Shown: one piece after another, positions 54,297 to 63,928 of the stretch
Layout of the letters: each line of letters opens with the position of its first letter
Position numbering within the stretch: position 1 is the first letter of the stretch
Translations under genes and position numbers: made by a program
The notes under the pieces: model-generated
Told to the model about the DNA's origin: nothing
The model's database searches: none
The model's input: the letters and a program-made list of their open reading frames with translations, nothing else
Origin: CANKHA01 sp963750965
GTDB lineage: Bacteria > Pseudomonadota > Alphaproteobacteria > Rhizobiales > Xanthobacteraceae
Assembly (NCBI GenBank): GCA_963750965.1
Contig: CAVVSK010000013.1
Location: forward strand, 286,861 to 350,860
Direction: 5' to 3'
Length of the DNA: 64,000 nt

Positions 54297-55895
54297 ATGA
54301 CACTCATCGAGAAACACATGGGCCTTCGCGTTGCTCGCCTCGGTTGCTCGCCACAGCATCGTCACCGGTATCCGCGCAGCCGGCGCAAAAGCCGAACATC
54401 CTCGTCATCATGGGCGACGACATCGGCTACTGGAACATCAGCGCCTACAATCGCGGCATGATGGGCTATCGCACGCCCAACATCGACCGCATCGCCAATG
54501 AGGGTGCGATCTTCACCGATTACTACGGGCAGCAATCCTGCACCGCGGGTCGCGCAGCGTTCATCACCGGGCAATCTCCGCTGCGCACCGGCCTGCTGAA
54601 GGTCGGGCTACCGGCCGCAAAAGAAGGCCTTTCGGAGAAAGACCCGACGATTGCCGAGCTGCTCAAGCCGCAGGGCTATGCGACCGGCCAATTCGGCAAG
54701 AACCATCTCGGCGACCGCAACGAATTTTTGCCAACGGTTCACGGCTTCGACGAGTTTTTCGGCAACCTCTACCATCTCAATGCCGAGGATGAGCCGGAGC
54801 ATCCGGACTATCCGAAGAACCCGGCCTTCAAGGCACAGTTTGGTCCGCGCGGCGTGATGAAATGCGTCGCGACCGCGACCGTCACACCGGGCGACGACCC
54901 GCGCTTCGGCCCGTGGGGCAAACAAAAGTGTGAGGATACCGGCCCGCTCACCAAGAAGCGGATGGAAACGATCGACGGTGAGTTTCTTAAGGCCTCGATT
55001 GACTTCATCGACCAGGCGAACCGCGATCGGAAACCGTTCTTCGTCTGGTTCAATCCGAGTCGCATGCACATCTGGACCCGCCTCAAGCCCGAGTCGCAGG
55101 GCAAGACCGGGCTCGGGATCTATCCGGATGGAATGGTCGAGCATGACGGACAAGTCGGGGAGATCCTGAAAAAGCTCGACGACCTCGGCATCGCCAACAA
55201 CACGATCGTCATCTACACGACCGACAACGGCGCCGAGACGTTCTCATGGCCCGACGGCGGCACCACCCCGTTCCGCGGCGAGAAGAATACCAACTGGGAA
55301 GGCGGCTATCGCGTGCCGGCCATGATCCGCTGGCCGGGCCAAGTGCCTCCGCGCACCGAGATCAACGACATTTTCTCGGCTGAGGATTGGGCGACGACGC
55401 TCGTCGCCGCGGCGGGTGAGCCGGATGTGAAGAACAAGCTGCTGCAGGGTTACGACGCGGCGGGCAAAAATTTCAAGGTTCACCTCGACGGCTATGACCA
55501 GCGCGATGTGCTGACCGGCAAAGGCCCAAGCAAACGTCGCGAATTCTTCTACTGGACCGATGACGGCAATCTGGCCGGACTTCGCTACGACCAGTGGAAG
55601 GGCGTGTTCATGGAGCAGAAGGCACATGGACTTCGATGTGTGGGCGCAGCCGTTGATCCCGTTGCGTCTGCCGTCGCTGTTCAACCTGCGCTCCGATCCG
55701 TTCGAGCGGGCCCAGCACGAGGCTGGCGACTATGTGAAGTGGTTCGTCGAGCACGCCTTCGTGCTCGTGCCGGCGCAGGCGATCGTCGGCCAGCACCTGA
55801 TGAGCTTCCAGCAGTTTCCGCCGCGCCAGAGGCCCGGCTCGTTCGGAGTCGAACAGGCAATGGAGAAGCTGAGAAATCCACCGTCAAGCAATTAG
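54297..55895 (+). pseudogene. Arylsulfatase 2, three apparent single-base insertions
   Basis: The catalytic frame starts with QKPNILVIMGDDIGYWNISA and has SCTAGRAAFITGQSPLRTGL (formylglycine Cys at 54539-54541), DNGAETFSWPDGGTTPFRGE and RVPAMIRWPG. Its signal peptide is spread over three frames: from ATG 54297 MTLIEKHM, then AFALLASV, then ATASSPVSA, which needs one extra base removed near 54320 and one near 54347. A third extra G at 55621-55622 separates the main part from the C-terminal MDFDVWAQPLIPLRLPSLFN. Net length is 533 codons. So many clean indels with no missense loss suggest sequence error. It is paralogous to sulfatase 1 and shares the maturase. Confidence 0.82.
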
Positions 55896-55925
55896 TCAAA
55901 CGTATTCCAAACGGAGACATTCGAA

Positions 55926-56393
55926 ATGACAAAGGCATCATTCCTCGCGCATGGCCTGAAGTGCCACGCACTGTCCTCTGCACACTTTTTATTCGTTACG
56001 GCCGCAGCGACGCTTGCGATCGGGATCGGTGGCGCAAAGGCGCAAACCGATCTCACCGCCTACACCGACGCCAACGGCTATCTCAACGTCCAGGCGCTCA
56101 CCTGTGCGCAGCTCGCCAACACATGGCAGCAGGACGCTGACCTGCTCATGACCTGGTACAGCGGCTGGTACAACGGCCTCGCCAAAAAACATTATTTCCA
56201 TCCCTCGCGCGCCAAGCGGCTCGAACACGAAATCATCGTGCATTGCAAGGCCAATCAGGGAATTCGGGTCATCGATGCCATCGCTGTCGTCCTGAAGGAC
56301 GAGCGGATCAGGCAACGGCATCCAGATGAAAGCGGATTGATCGAGGTGTCGAAAATCTCACGGCGCACCTCAACGAAACTGCGCTTGCGTTAA
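55926..56393 (+). CDS. HdeA/HdeB-like periplasmic protein
   Basis: 155 residues with a long N-terminus ending in a signal peptide (FLFVTAAATLAIGIGGAKAQ). The mature core has the HdeA pattern of two cysteines: ALTCAQLANTWQQDADLLMT and EIIVHCKANQGIRVIDAIAV, with a helix-rich WYSGWYNGLA stretch between. HdeA is an acid-activated periplasmic chaperone; homologues of this length appear beside sulfatases in alphaproteobacteria, I believe. The ORF continues past the HdeA part with ~30 basic residues. It could protect the exported sulfatases; that is inference. Confidence 0.7.
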   Translation: MTKASFLAHGLKCHALSSAHFLFVTAAATLAIGIGGAKAQTDLTAYTDANGYLNVQALTCAQLANTWQQDADLLMTWYSGWYNGLAKKHYFHPSRAKRLEHEIIVHCKANQGIRVIDAIAVVLKDERIRQRHPDESGLIEVSKISRRTSTKLRLR

Positions 56394-56419
56394 CGGATCA
56401 AAACAAAGGAGCCAGGTAC

Positions 56420-57217
56420 ATGCGGATCCTATCCACGGCTTTCCTGATTGTGACGGCCTCGGCATTCTGCGCCCAGGCATTTGCGCAGACGCAACCAACC
56501 CCGCCCAGCATGTGCCGTTGCAGAAGACGATCGGTCAGGGCGTGCCGAAACTGGTCCCGTCTCTCATCGTGATGAACGCGCGCGGGGCGAGCCTGCAAGG
56601 CGGCAAGCTCACGCTCACCGGCGTGTCCGCCAATTCGATCCTCTTCGCCGACCGTCCCGTGCGGGCTCGCAGGGCACGCACTTACCGCAAATCTGCTGGA
56701 GCAATGGTCGCCAACCAACCAGAGCGCCGACAGCTTCACGAAAGATCCTCCGAACGCCACCGTTTCGGCGTTCAGCAAGGACGGCTCGGCCATTCATGAC
56801 GCGGTCGTGGTGTTGAAAACTCCAAAGCTCGACGGCGATCGTTTGACGTTCGACGTTGATGTGCTCGAGGGCGACTTGGCTGGCGCCGATGGACCGGCTT
56901 CGATTTTCATCGACCGGTTCGCCGCCGGCGGTTTCCACGCGGGTGGTTTTCATGCCGGCGGTTTCGGCGGCGTACGTGGCGGTGACTTCCGTGTCGGCGG
57001 CGTCAGCGGATACCACGCTGGTTATGTGGGACATGTTGGTTACGCCGGCGTCCATCCGGCCTATCGCGGCGCGTGGTACGGCGCGGCGGGGCTGGGAGCG
57101 GCTGCTATCGGAGGCGCAGCGATCGGTGCAACCGCGGCTGCGGCCGCCGCACCTTATTATGCCGCTTCACCTTATTACGGCGCGTACTGCGGATATTACC
57201 CCTATCCGCCTTGCTAA
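56420..57217 (+). pseudogene. Secreted Gly-rich conserved protein, two frameshifts
   Basis: The start MRILSTAFLIVTASAFCAQA is a signal peptide in one frame; the next part (PLQKTIGQGVPKLVPSLIVM, LTGVSANSILFADRP) lies one frame back, and the rest (LLEQWSPTNQSADSFTKDPP, LDGDRLTFDVDVLEGDLAGA) returns to the first, with breaks near 56500 and 56660. The end is rich in Gly, Ala, His and Tyr with FHAGGFHAGGF repeats and PYYAASPYYGAYCGYYPYPP. It belongs to a conserved hypothetical secreted group of alphaproteobacteria; no function is known to me. Net length is a multiple of three. Confidence 0.65.
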
Positions 57218-57256
57218 TAGGCTGCACTCGGAAGGTATTCACATCTACGCGTAAAG

Positions 57257-58303
57257 ATGGAGATGAAAATGAAACAGGCTTCATCAGGGTTCGGCAACAT
57301 CAGCCGGCGCTCGCTGCGTCTCGGCGTTCGCCGCGCTACCCGTTCTCTTGGGACCACTTCGTTCAATATCGGCTTCGGCGCAGGGCGCCGACCCACTCCC
57401 ATCCTGGAACGACGGTGCGACGAAACAATCGATCACCAATTCGTCGCAGCGGTCACGACGGCAGGCAGCCCCGACTTCGTTCCTCCAGACCAGCGCATCG
57501 CCACTTTCGACAACGACGGCACGCTCTGGATCGAACAGCCGATGTACGTGCAGCTCGCTTTCATCCTCGATCGCGTCAAGGCGCTGGCTCCGCAGAACCC
57601 GGAATGGAAAACAAAGCAGCCGTTCCAGGCGGTGCTCGACAGCGACATGAAGGCGCTTGCGGCATCCGGCGAAAAGGGCCTGGTGAGCTGATGGCGGCGA
57701 CGCATGCCGGCATGACCACGGAGGAGTTCGAAAAGATCACTTCGGACTGGCTCGCGACCGCCCGTGATCCGCGCTTCAAGCGGCCTTACACCGAGCTGGT
57801 CTACCAGCCGATGCTGGAGCTGCTCGCCTATATGCGCGCCAACGGGTTCAAGACGTTCATAGTGTCCGGCGGCGGAATCGAGTTCATGCGGCCCTGGACG
57901 GAGAAGATATACGGCATCCCCCCGGAACAGGTCGTCGGCTCATCGATCAAGACAAAGTTTCAGATGCGCGACGGCAAGACCGACGCTGTTCCGCCTGCCG
58001 GAAATCAATTTCATCGACGATGCGGCGGCAAACCCGTCGGCATCAACGAGCATATCGGCCGGCGCCCGATCGCCGCGTTCGGCAACTCCGATGGCGATCT
58101 GGAAATGCTGCAATGGACCACGATGAGCGGCGGCAGGCGCTTCGGCTTGATCGTGCATCATACCGATGCCGAGCGGGAATATGCCTACGACCGCCAGTCG
58201 CATTTCGGGAAAGCTCGACAAGGCGCTCGACGCCGCGGCAGTCAACAAATGGACCGTCGTCGACATGAAAAACGATTGGAAACGCATTTTCCCGTTTGCG
58301 TAA
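57257..58303 (+). pseudogene. HAD-family hydrolase (phosphoserine-phosphatase type), several frameshifts
   Basis: The HAD core is recognisable: RIATFDNDGTLWIEQPMYVQ (nucleophile DxDGT), FKTFIVSGGGIEFMRPW (motif II) and PIAAFGNSDGDLEML (motif IV GDxxxD-like). It is split by apparent indels near 57310-57390, 57445, 57688 (ELMAATHAGM continues), 57990-58020 (LFRLPEINFIDD in another frame) and 58210, after which KLDKALDAAAVNKWTVVDMK to FPFA and TAA at 58303 completes it. The start lies at MEMKMKQASSG with a possible Tat- or Sec-type leader (SRRS). Roughly six indels without missense damage. Role in the sulfatase cluster unknown. Confidence 0.75.
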
Positions 58304-58635
58304 TTGGGGGCTGCGTCTGATGGCACCTCATGGCTTAACGATTGGTGCCTACAAGGTGGGGATGTCGGCCAAGGACAAGTGGCCGTTTCCGGCACATTGG
58401 CGCGATCCGGTTCAATCACAGGTGCCAAAGCCTATCCTGCTGCGAATTTCCGTTCCTAGTGACTTGGATCAAGCGGAGCTTCGCATTGGGATGCCTGGCA
58501 GCGCCACTGCATTCGCTCGGAAAATGCGGGCGTGGTTGGAATGTTGATGTCGATACTCGTATGGATTCAGTTCTTATACTGCGTATCTGTAACAGGCAGC
58601 CCTCGCTCGTTAACCGTCGTGGCTCCGGCCGCTGA
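58304..58635. other. Region without clear gene
   Basis: About 330 bases after the HAD locus. A reverse-strand frame that continues from the chemoreceptor relic covers it, but with no resemblance to a known domain. No repeat or RNA seen. Confidence 0.4.
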
Positions 58636-58883
58636 GTTTCACCCGCGACCTTCCTGAGGAAATCCTCGATCTCACTGCGCAGAGTTCCGATTGACGTATC
58701 TACCAATTCTGACGCAGCCAGCACGGTTTCGGCTGCCGAGCGCGTTCCAATCGAAGCAGTGGAGACTTCGCTCAGGATCGTTACAACCGCCCCCGTTCCA
58801 CGGGCGGCCCTCGCCACGCTCTTCGTTATTTCGGCAGTCGCATCATATGTCATCAACGCCGCGAGGATGCGCGCGATGGCGTT
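58636..58883 (-). pseudogene. Relic of a methyl-accepting chemotaxis protein C-terminus
   Basis: About 83 codons that read like the end of an MCP signalling domain: NAIARILAAL, ATAEITKSVARAARGTGAVV, AAETVLAASELVDTSIGTLR and SEIEDFLRKVAGE. The sensor, membrane helices and hairpin tip are missing, and the expected stop after the pattern has been lost. It is a decayed fragment; the part upstream is unrelated. Confidence 0.65.
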
Positions 58884-58941
58884 CGCGCGTGGACAACTCG
58901 CCTCATGGGGCCTATGCTAGATTTGCACCTGAGACGGCGAC

Positions 58942-60558
58942 ATGCTGCAAAATGGACGAATGCAAGTCCAACGTTCCGATGGGGCTAACCCGAAGCGGCA
59001 GTGGATGAACTCACTTTGGCTCGCGGTGATAGTCGGGACCGTCTATTTCCTCGCGGCGAAGCTGGGCCTTTCTTTACTCACCCCCGATGGCGTGGCCGTG
59101 TTCTGGCCTGCCGCCGGTGTCGCCGCGGGCGCGTTAATCGCGCTAGGGCCAAGTGCGCGATTGGCCGTTGTTGTGGGGACCGTGGTTGCGACCATCGTGG
59201 CCAATCTATTAGGCGATCGAAACCTCTGGAGCGCAATCGTCTTCGCCTTATGCAATGCCGGCGAAGCGCTGATCACGGCAGGTCTGATCGAGCGCTATTT
59301 CGGTTCGGGTTTCAGTCTCGACCGGCTGCGACACGTGCTGGGATTGCTAGGGGCGGCGATTGTCGGAGCTGCTGTCTCCGGGATCGGCGGGACCTTGGGG
59401 TTCGCTTTGTTCCACGGCACGACATTGAGTTTTGTCACTTGGCAGAACTGGTTCGCATCCGACGCGCTGGGCATCATCACGATCGCCCCGCTGGTGATCG
59501 GACTCGCCTCCGTAGCACGCAGGCCGCCGTCGCGGAACGAAGCTATGGAAGGTTTCCTGGCGCTGGCGGCGCTGACGGTAATTAGCGTTGTCTTTATTTC
59601 GCTGCCGGTGGCGGCGGAGCCCTGGAAGACAGTAGTGCCCATGGCGCTGCTGTTTCCGCTACTTTTGTGGATAACGGCACGTTGCCGGCCGGTCTTCGCT
59701 TCGGCAGCGGCGTTCCTTGTCACCGTTGCGATCGTCTGGACGACGACGTTTGGAATTGGTCACTTCGGCGATCCCGCTCTCCCGATAGCGAACCGCGTGC
59801 ATGCCGCTCAAGCGGGCATCCTGGCTATTGCGCTCTGCGCATACGTTCTTGCTGCGCTGTTCGCCGAGCGGCGTCGGTTCGAGGAGCACCAAGGCTTGCT
59901 AATCGCCGAACTCGATCATCGCGTCAAGAATTTGCTGGCACGTGTTGCCGTCGTTATCATGTATACACGCCAAGGCAGTGGTTCGCTTGATGAGTACATT
60001 GAAGCACTCGATAGACGTATTCAATCAATGGCTGACGCCCACTCACTACTCAGCCGAAATCGTTGGCACGGCGTTGACCTCACCGAACTTGTCCGCCATC
60101 AGCTTGCGCCCTACGCGACGGACGCAAACACAACGATCTGTGGCACAAACGTCATGCTCGCAGTCGCCGAAGCGCAGGCGCTGGCGATGGTGTTCCACGA
60201 GCTGGTAACGAACGCTGCAAAATACGGCGCGCTGTCGACCCCGCTTGGCCGAGTGGAGGTGAACTGGAACCGGGGACCTAGCGAGAATTCTGCGAGCCTG
60301 TCGATCGTCTGGCGTGAGATTAACGGCCCGGTAATTACAGCTTCGATCGAATGCGGCTACGGCGTCAGTCTCATTCGTGATCTTATCCCGCATGAGCTCG
60401 GGGGTTCGGTCGACCTCGAATTCGCGTTCGATGGCGTTTGCTGCAGAATTGAGATTCCTCTTGAGGCAGCACGCCACCGACGCAAAGGTGAACCCCACTT
60501 CGGCGCATCTAATGTGACATCACCTGACGCACGGCCGCGAGAAGCTGTGCCGCGCTGA
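58942..60558 (+). CDS. MASE1-domain HWE/HisKA_2-type sensor histidine kinase
   Basis: 538 residues. Eight or so hydrophobic helices form a MASE1 membrane sensor (residues ~22-310: KLGLSLLTPDGVAVFWPAAG, WQNWFASDALGIITIAPLVI). The kinase core follows with LIAELDHRVKNLLARVAVVI (phospho-His in the HRxKN box), MVFHELVTNAAKYGALS (N box) and GVSLIRDLIPHELGGSVDLE. The H box and the WHG..L..L segment fit the HWE/HisKA_2 group, common in Hyphomicrobiales. The signal is not known. Its 3' end overlaps the convergent receiver gene by 50 bp, an unusual arrangement. Confidence 0.9.
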   Translation: MLQNGRMQVQRSDGANPKRQWMNSLWLAVIVGTVYFLAAKLGLSLLTPDGVAVFWPAAGVAAGALIALGPSARLAVVVGTVVATIVANLLGDRNLWSAIVFALCNAGEALITAGLIERYFGSGFSLDRLRHVLGLLGAAIVGAAVSGIGGTLGFALFHGTTLSFVTWQNWFASDALGIITIAPLVIGLASVARRPPSRNEAMEGFLALAALTVISVVFISLPVAAEPWKTVVPMALLFPLLLWITARCRPVFASAAAFLVTVAIVWTTTFGIGHFGDPALPIANRVHAAQAGILAIALCAYVLAALFAERRRFEEHQGLLIAELDHRVKNLLARVAVVIMYTRQGSGSLDEYIEALDRRIQSMADAHSLLSRNRWHGVDLTELVRHQLAPYATDANTTICGTNVMLAVAEAQALAMVFHELVTNAAKYGALSTPLGRVEVNWNRGPSENSASLSIVWREINGPVITASIECGYGVSLIRDLIPHELGGSVDLEFAFDGVCCRIEIPLEAARHRRKGEPHFGASNVTSPDARPREAVPR

Positions 60559-60904
60559 CGGGTTTCTGCAGGATGACTTCAACCTTGCCCTGTCCCAGCG
60601 GAATGACCTCGTAGCCGGTGATCACGATAACGCTGATGCCTTGATCTTGAAGATGGTCGATCAGGTCGTGCGCCAGCTCGCCATCTCTGAGATTAAAGTC
60701 GACGAGAGCGACGTCGGGGCGGCTCTCGGAGATCAGGTGCTTGGCCTGGGCTGTGGTAGCAGCGGGGCCGGCTAAGTCTGCCCCCAAGGCCGTAAGCAAG
60801 CGCGTCATAGCTTTGGCGACGTGCCAGGAATCCTCGACCACAAGGATACGTAAGCCGCTCAATGATACGGCGTCAGGCGGGTCGTAATGGTTGGGTGAAC
60901 TCAC
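60509..60904 (-). CDS. Single-domain response regulator
   Basis: 131 residues. LRILVVEDSWHVAKAMTRLL with Asp pair, RPDVALVDFNLRDGE with phospho-Asp, ISVIVITGYE (Thr switch), EVILQKPVSAAQLLAAV with Lys. It is of the type that pairs with HWE kinases; those systems often use stand-alone receivers. It is convergent with the MASE1 kinase and overlaps it by 50 bp, so transcription of one may reduce the other. No output domain. Confidence 0.9.
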   Translation of the reverse strand: MSSPNHYDPPDAVSLSGLRILVVEDSWHVAKAMTRLLTALGADLAGPAATTAQAKHLISESRPDVALVDFNLRDGELAHDLIDHLQDQGISVIVITGYEVIPLGQGKVEVILQKPVSAAQLLAAVRQVMSH

Positions 60905-60971
60905 CGGTGCGTTCGCATGGGATCAGTTGTCCTCTTAATTGTCACCATTCACGGAGGGATCGGAAGCCCTC

Positions 60972-61211
60972 CTATGTGTGGTTCCGCGGACCCTTTATCA
61001 CCTTAATGGGAATCTGTTTCAGCCGCAGAAAATGTGACTCCTCATCTGCGGCAACCCCCCGCGACGTGGGGCCGGAGTTCGCATTCGCGATGCCAATCGC
61101 TAACAGCTCCGTCGGACTTGGTGCCTTCTCGGGGTCCAAATACGCATTGAGTGCAAGCAGAAGGACTAGCAACGCCGGACCTGTTATCGCGAAGTATGTG
61201 AAGATTGGCAT
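60972..61211 (-). CDS. Small membrane-anchored hypothetical protein
   Basis: 79 residues. An N-terminal hydrophobic helix (YFAITGPALLVLLLALNAYL) is followed by a DPEKAPSPTELLAIGIANAN linker and a short basic end. The pattern of one helix plus a Pro-rich extracytoplasmic part repeats in many small rhizobial proteins that I cannot name. It is preceded by a plausible start MPIFTYF. No function known. Confidence 0.5.
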   Translation of the reverse strand: MPIFTYFAITGPALLVLLLALNAYLDPEKAPSPTELLAIGIANANSGPTSRGVAADEESHFLRLKQIPIKVIKGPRNHT

Positions 61212-61469
61212 AACTTTTCGTACCCTAGGCCTGAAACGGCGCGTCCAACTGGCATGACGGTAGGCGGGCGTGGTCGGATGGGTCTATTGGACCGGGGGAC
61301 AATAAGATTGAATTGTTTTCTCGTCGGGTTTTCGCGCGGTCGTCTCATCAACGGAAACCGAAGGCCCCCCAGGAGAGATCGCGACGAAAGGGCTCAAAGA
61401 ATGAACTTCTGGTCGACCATCAAAGCATGGGCGCCGCCGCGCCACCCTTTCCACTGATGGAGGTAATTT

Positions 61470-61742
61470 ATGGCAACGCGAAATGACTTGGAGCGGGCAC
61501 ATCAAGAGTGTGTTGACAAATACGGTCATGGAGCCACCACCAACGCGCTATTGGCAGCGACCAGCGTGGATTGGACCGACGCAGTACCAGACGACAAAAT
61601 CGCGGTGGGCATCGCCGCGTTGAAGGCTGTTAGTGCCCCTGTCGCGAAGATGCGCGTTCGCGCTGCTGCCGAGCGCCAGCAGACCCGCGAAAAACTCAGC
61701 GCGATGGCCAAAGCAATTTATTCTCGCCATGGGCAACGTTGA
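61470..61742 (+). CDS. Hypothetical protein
   Basis: 90 residues, no signal or helices in the membrane: MATRNDLERAHQECVDKYGH, VDWTDAVPDDKIAVGIAALK, ends KLSAMAKAIYSRHGQR. Helical and charged, with a look of a small cytoplasmic protein. GGAGG precedes ATG 61470. I recognise no family. The next small frame overlaps its end. Confidence 0.5.
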   Translation: MATRNDLERAHQECVDKYGHGATTNALLAATSVDWTDAVPDDKIAVGIAALKAVSAPVAKMRVRAAAERQQTREKLSAMAKAIYSRHGQR

Positions 61743-61893
61743 GCATTCGATCCGGCTGGTCTGCGGGACACAGGCAATCGCGCGCAAGGACGGCATCGAG
61801 ATCAGGCGCGATAACGAGGCGATCTGCGTCATCCGCTGGCCGCAGATCCACCATTTGCGGGTTCTTGGCGGTAGTCAGGCCCTCACCATTTAA
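61729..61893 (+). CDS. Possible small hypothetical protein
   Basis: 54 residues starting at an ATG inside the end of the previous gene (MGNVEHSIRLVCGTQAIARK, RDNEAICVIRWPQIHHLRVL). Overlap of 14 nt suggests coupling. Its end overlaps the convergent outer-membrane protein locus by 11 nt. Low confidence. Confidence 0.3.
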   Translation: MGNVEHSIRLVCGTQAIARKDGIEIRRDNEAICVIRWPQIHHLRVLGGSQALTI

Positions 61894-62780
61894 AAGTAAG
61901 TCCAGCAACAGGGCCGTGCTGCACGAAATCGAGGCCTATTCTTCGTCTGCCGCTTCCCTCCTCATAGTCAACGGAGATGGCGCGATAGCCGAGGTAAGGG
62001 TTCAGTTTGTAGCCGGCAAAATTCCACTCAAAATTATACGCCGCCAATGCTTGCCAGGTAAAATCACTGCCGACCCAAAGCCGCCAATATCCCCTTGCAG
62101 CACAAGGTCATGTCCGGGCGCAAACTTGTGGCGCATCCGCAGGCCCGCGAACGGATCTATCCAATCGATCACCTTTGAAGCGGAGGCGAAGCCTGTGCGG
62201 GTTCTGGATAGTCCCAAGGCTGGGATGCTCACGGTCCCCGTCACAGTGAGATCAATTTCCGACTTGAGATACCAGTAACGGCCGCCGCCCACGACGTCCA
62301 AAGCCGTAGTGCCCCAGCCGGAATTCCATTGAGAAAATTCGTATGTGACTCCGGGCTCGAAATCGCCATCGTTGCCCAGGTCGATACATCTGCGACCGCC
62401 TCGACGTTAATAAAATCTCCAATCTCCCAATAGCCGGTCCTGGTGTTGGAAGCACCGATCTTGGACCAGAACACGTTCGCGTAAAGTGCTACCGGCCCAT
62501 AGCGCATTTCCTGATAGCTCATCAATGCGTACAGATGATCGCTGTAGTCGAGCAGTTTGAAGACATTGGTATCGATGGGCGCGCTCCTGTTCCCAAGGCT
62601 CAAGGTGCCCTTGTCGATGACAATCCACGCATAGGGCGTGAACGTGAACTCCCAGGAGCGGGGAACGGGCACCGGTTCCAACGTCGGCGTTTTCGCAGGG
62701 ATGTCGGCGGCAACGCCGCCCGTGCATGACAGTAATGTGACAGCCAAAATGCCAGCCTGGCGCTTCAACCCCTTCAGCAT
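61883..62780 (-). pseudogene. Outer-membrane beta-barrel protein, two frameshifts
   Basis: Starts ATG 62780 with signal peptide (QAGILAVTLLSCTGGVAA, then DIPAKTP), and WEFTFTPYAWIVIDKGTLSL, YGPVALYANVFWSKIGASNT. Near 62370-62400 the frame changes (then TYEFSQWNSGWGTTALDVVG, FAGLRMRHKFAPGHDLVLQG), and near 62065 it changes again (SDFTWQALAAYNFEWNFAGY, end HGPVAGLTFKW). The three parts line up in order with the intact barrel at 43460-44380, so it is one gene with two indels (898 nt, one over a multiple of three). It is broken as read or affected by sequence errors. Confidence 0.75.
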
Positions 62781-63129
62781 CGTCCTGCCTCCCCCGAAAG
62801 GTGCAGACCTACCCCTCAACTCTTTAGACGCATAGCCGTCTCAATACCGCGCATCAATTCTCCACATCCTGCCAAGTCCGCAATCGAATTCCCCATTCCC
62901 CGCCGACACGTTGCTCGCAGGATAATTTATTCAATTGGCGCGGAAGGTAGCATTGTCCCCGAGGGCAATTTCCGGAGTCTCCCGCATCAACGACACTATG
63001 GAATTACGAAGCGCTTCGAATTCTTGGAACCCTGTAAACCGCGACACGCCGCGTGTGCATCATGGTCCAATACGTACTGCGGGGAAACCAAAGGTATCAC
63101 TCCACAGACTGCAGTTTCAGGAGGATGGA

Positions 63130-63870
63130 ATGGCAATCGCCGTCAGACGACGAAGGCATGTGCACATTTTGTGTACGTTAATCGGGCTGGCCGTCATAAC
63201 GGCGGCAACGGACAATCGGGCTATTGCTGAGGGACAAGACGCCAAGAAAATTCTGAAGGCGATGTCCGATTACGTTTCGAGCCAGAAAGTCCTATCGGTC
63301 ACGTTCAACTCCGACGTCGAAGTAGTCACGACCAGCCTGCAAAAAATCCAGTTCACCAACTCGGGACAGGTGCAGTTGAGCCGTCCGGACAAGCTTCGCG
63401 CCACTCGAACGGGCGGCTACACGGACGTCGAGGTGATCTTCGATGGCAAGACGGTCACCATCAACAACAAGGACGCCAATGCCTTCGCCCAAGCCGAAGC
63501 TCCTGGGTCGATCGATCAACTGATCGATCTCCTGCGCGACAAGTATGAAGTCACTGCACCGGGCGCCGATATCCTGTTCTCCAACGCCTTCGACGTCATG
63601 ACGGAGGACGTGATCGAAAACGCATATATCGGTAGGGGTGTTATCGACGATGTCGAGTGTGAGCATCTGGCATTTCGCAACGTAGAAACCGATTGGCAAA
63701 TCTAGATTGAGGCCGGCGCGCACGCGATCCCGCGCAAATATGTGATCACCAACAAGTCCGTGACTGGCGGACCGCAGTACACGCTACGCATCGGGGAGAG
63801 AAGCAGGGAGGTTTTGCCCGATGCCTTTGTGTTCAAGCCGCCTGAGGGCGCGAGAAGAAAGTTGCGTTGA
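63130..63870 (+). pseudogene. DUF2092 secreted protein with in-frame amber codon
   Basis: ATG 63130 (AGGAGG upstream), signal peptide (LIGLAVITAATDNRAIAEG), then DUF2092 features: VLSVTFNSDVEVVTTSLQKI, KLRATRTGGYTDVEVIFDGK, FDVMTEDVIENAYIGRGVID and CEHLAFRNVETDWQI. A TAG follows at 63703-63705, but the same frame continues IEAGAHAIPRKYVITNKSVT to the end at 63870, as expected for the family. A Trp (TGG) to TAG change would explain it: family members usually read QIW at this place. So this is a nonsense mutation, unlike the indels elsewhere. Without repair, a 191-residue truncated product. Confidence 0.75.
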
Positions 63871-63928
63871 GCGATCTCACGGACATTGATGAGGTTCCCC
63901 AAGGAACGGTAACGACGGGAGGAGCGAA

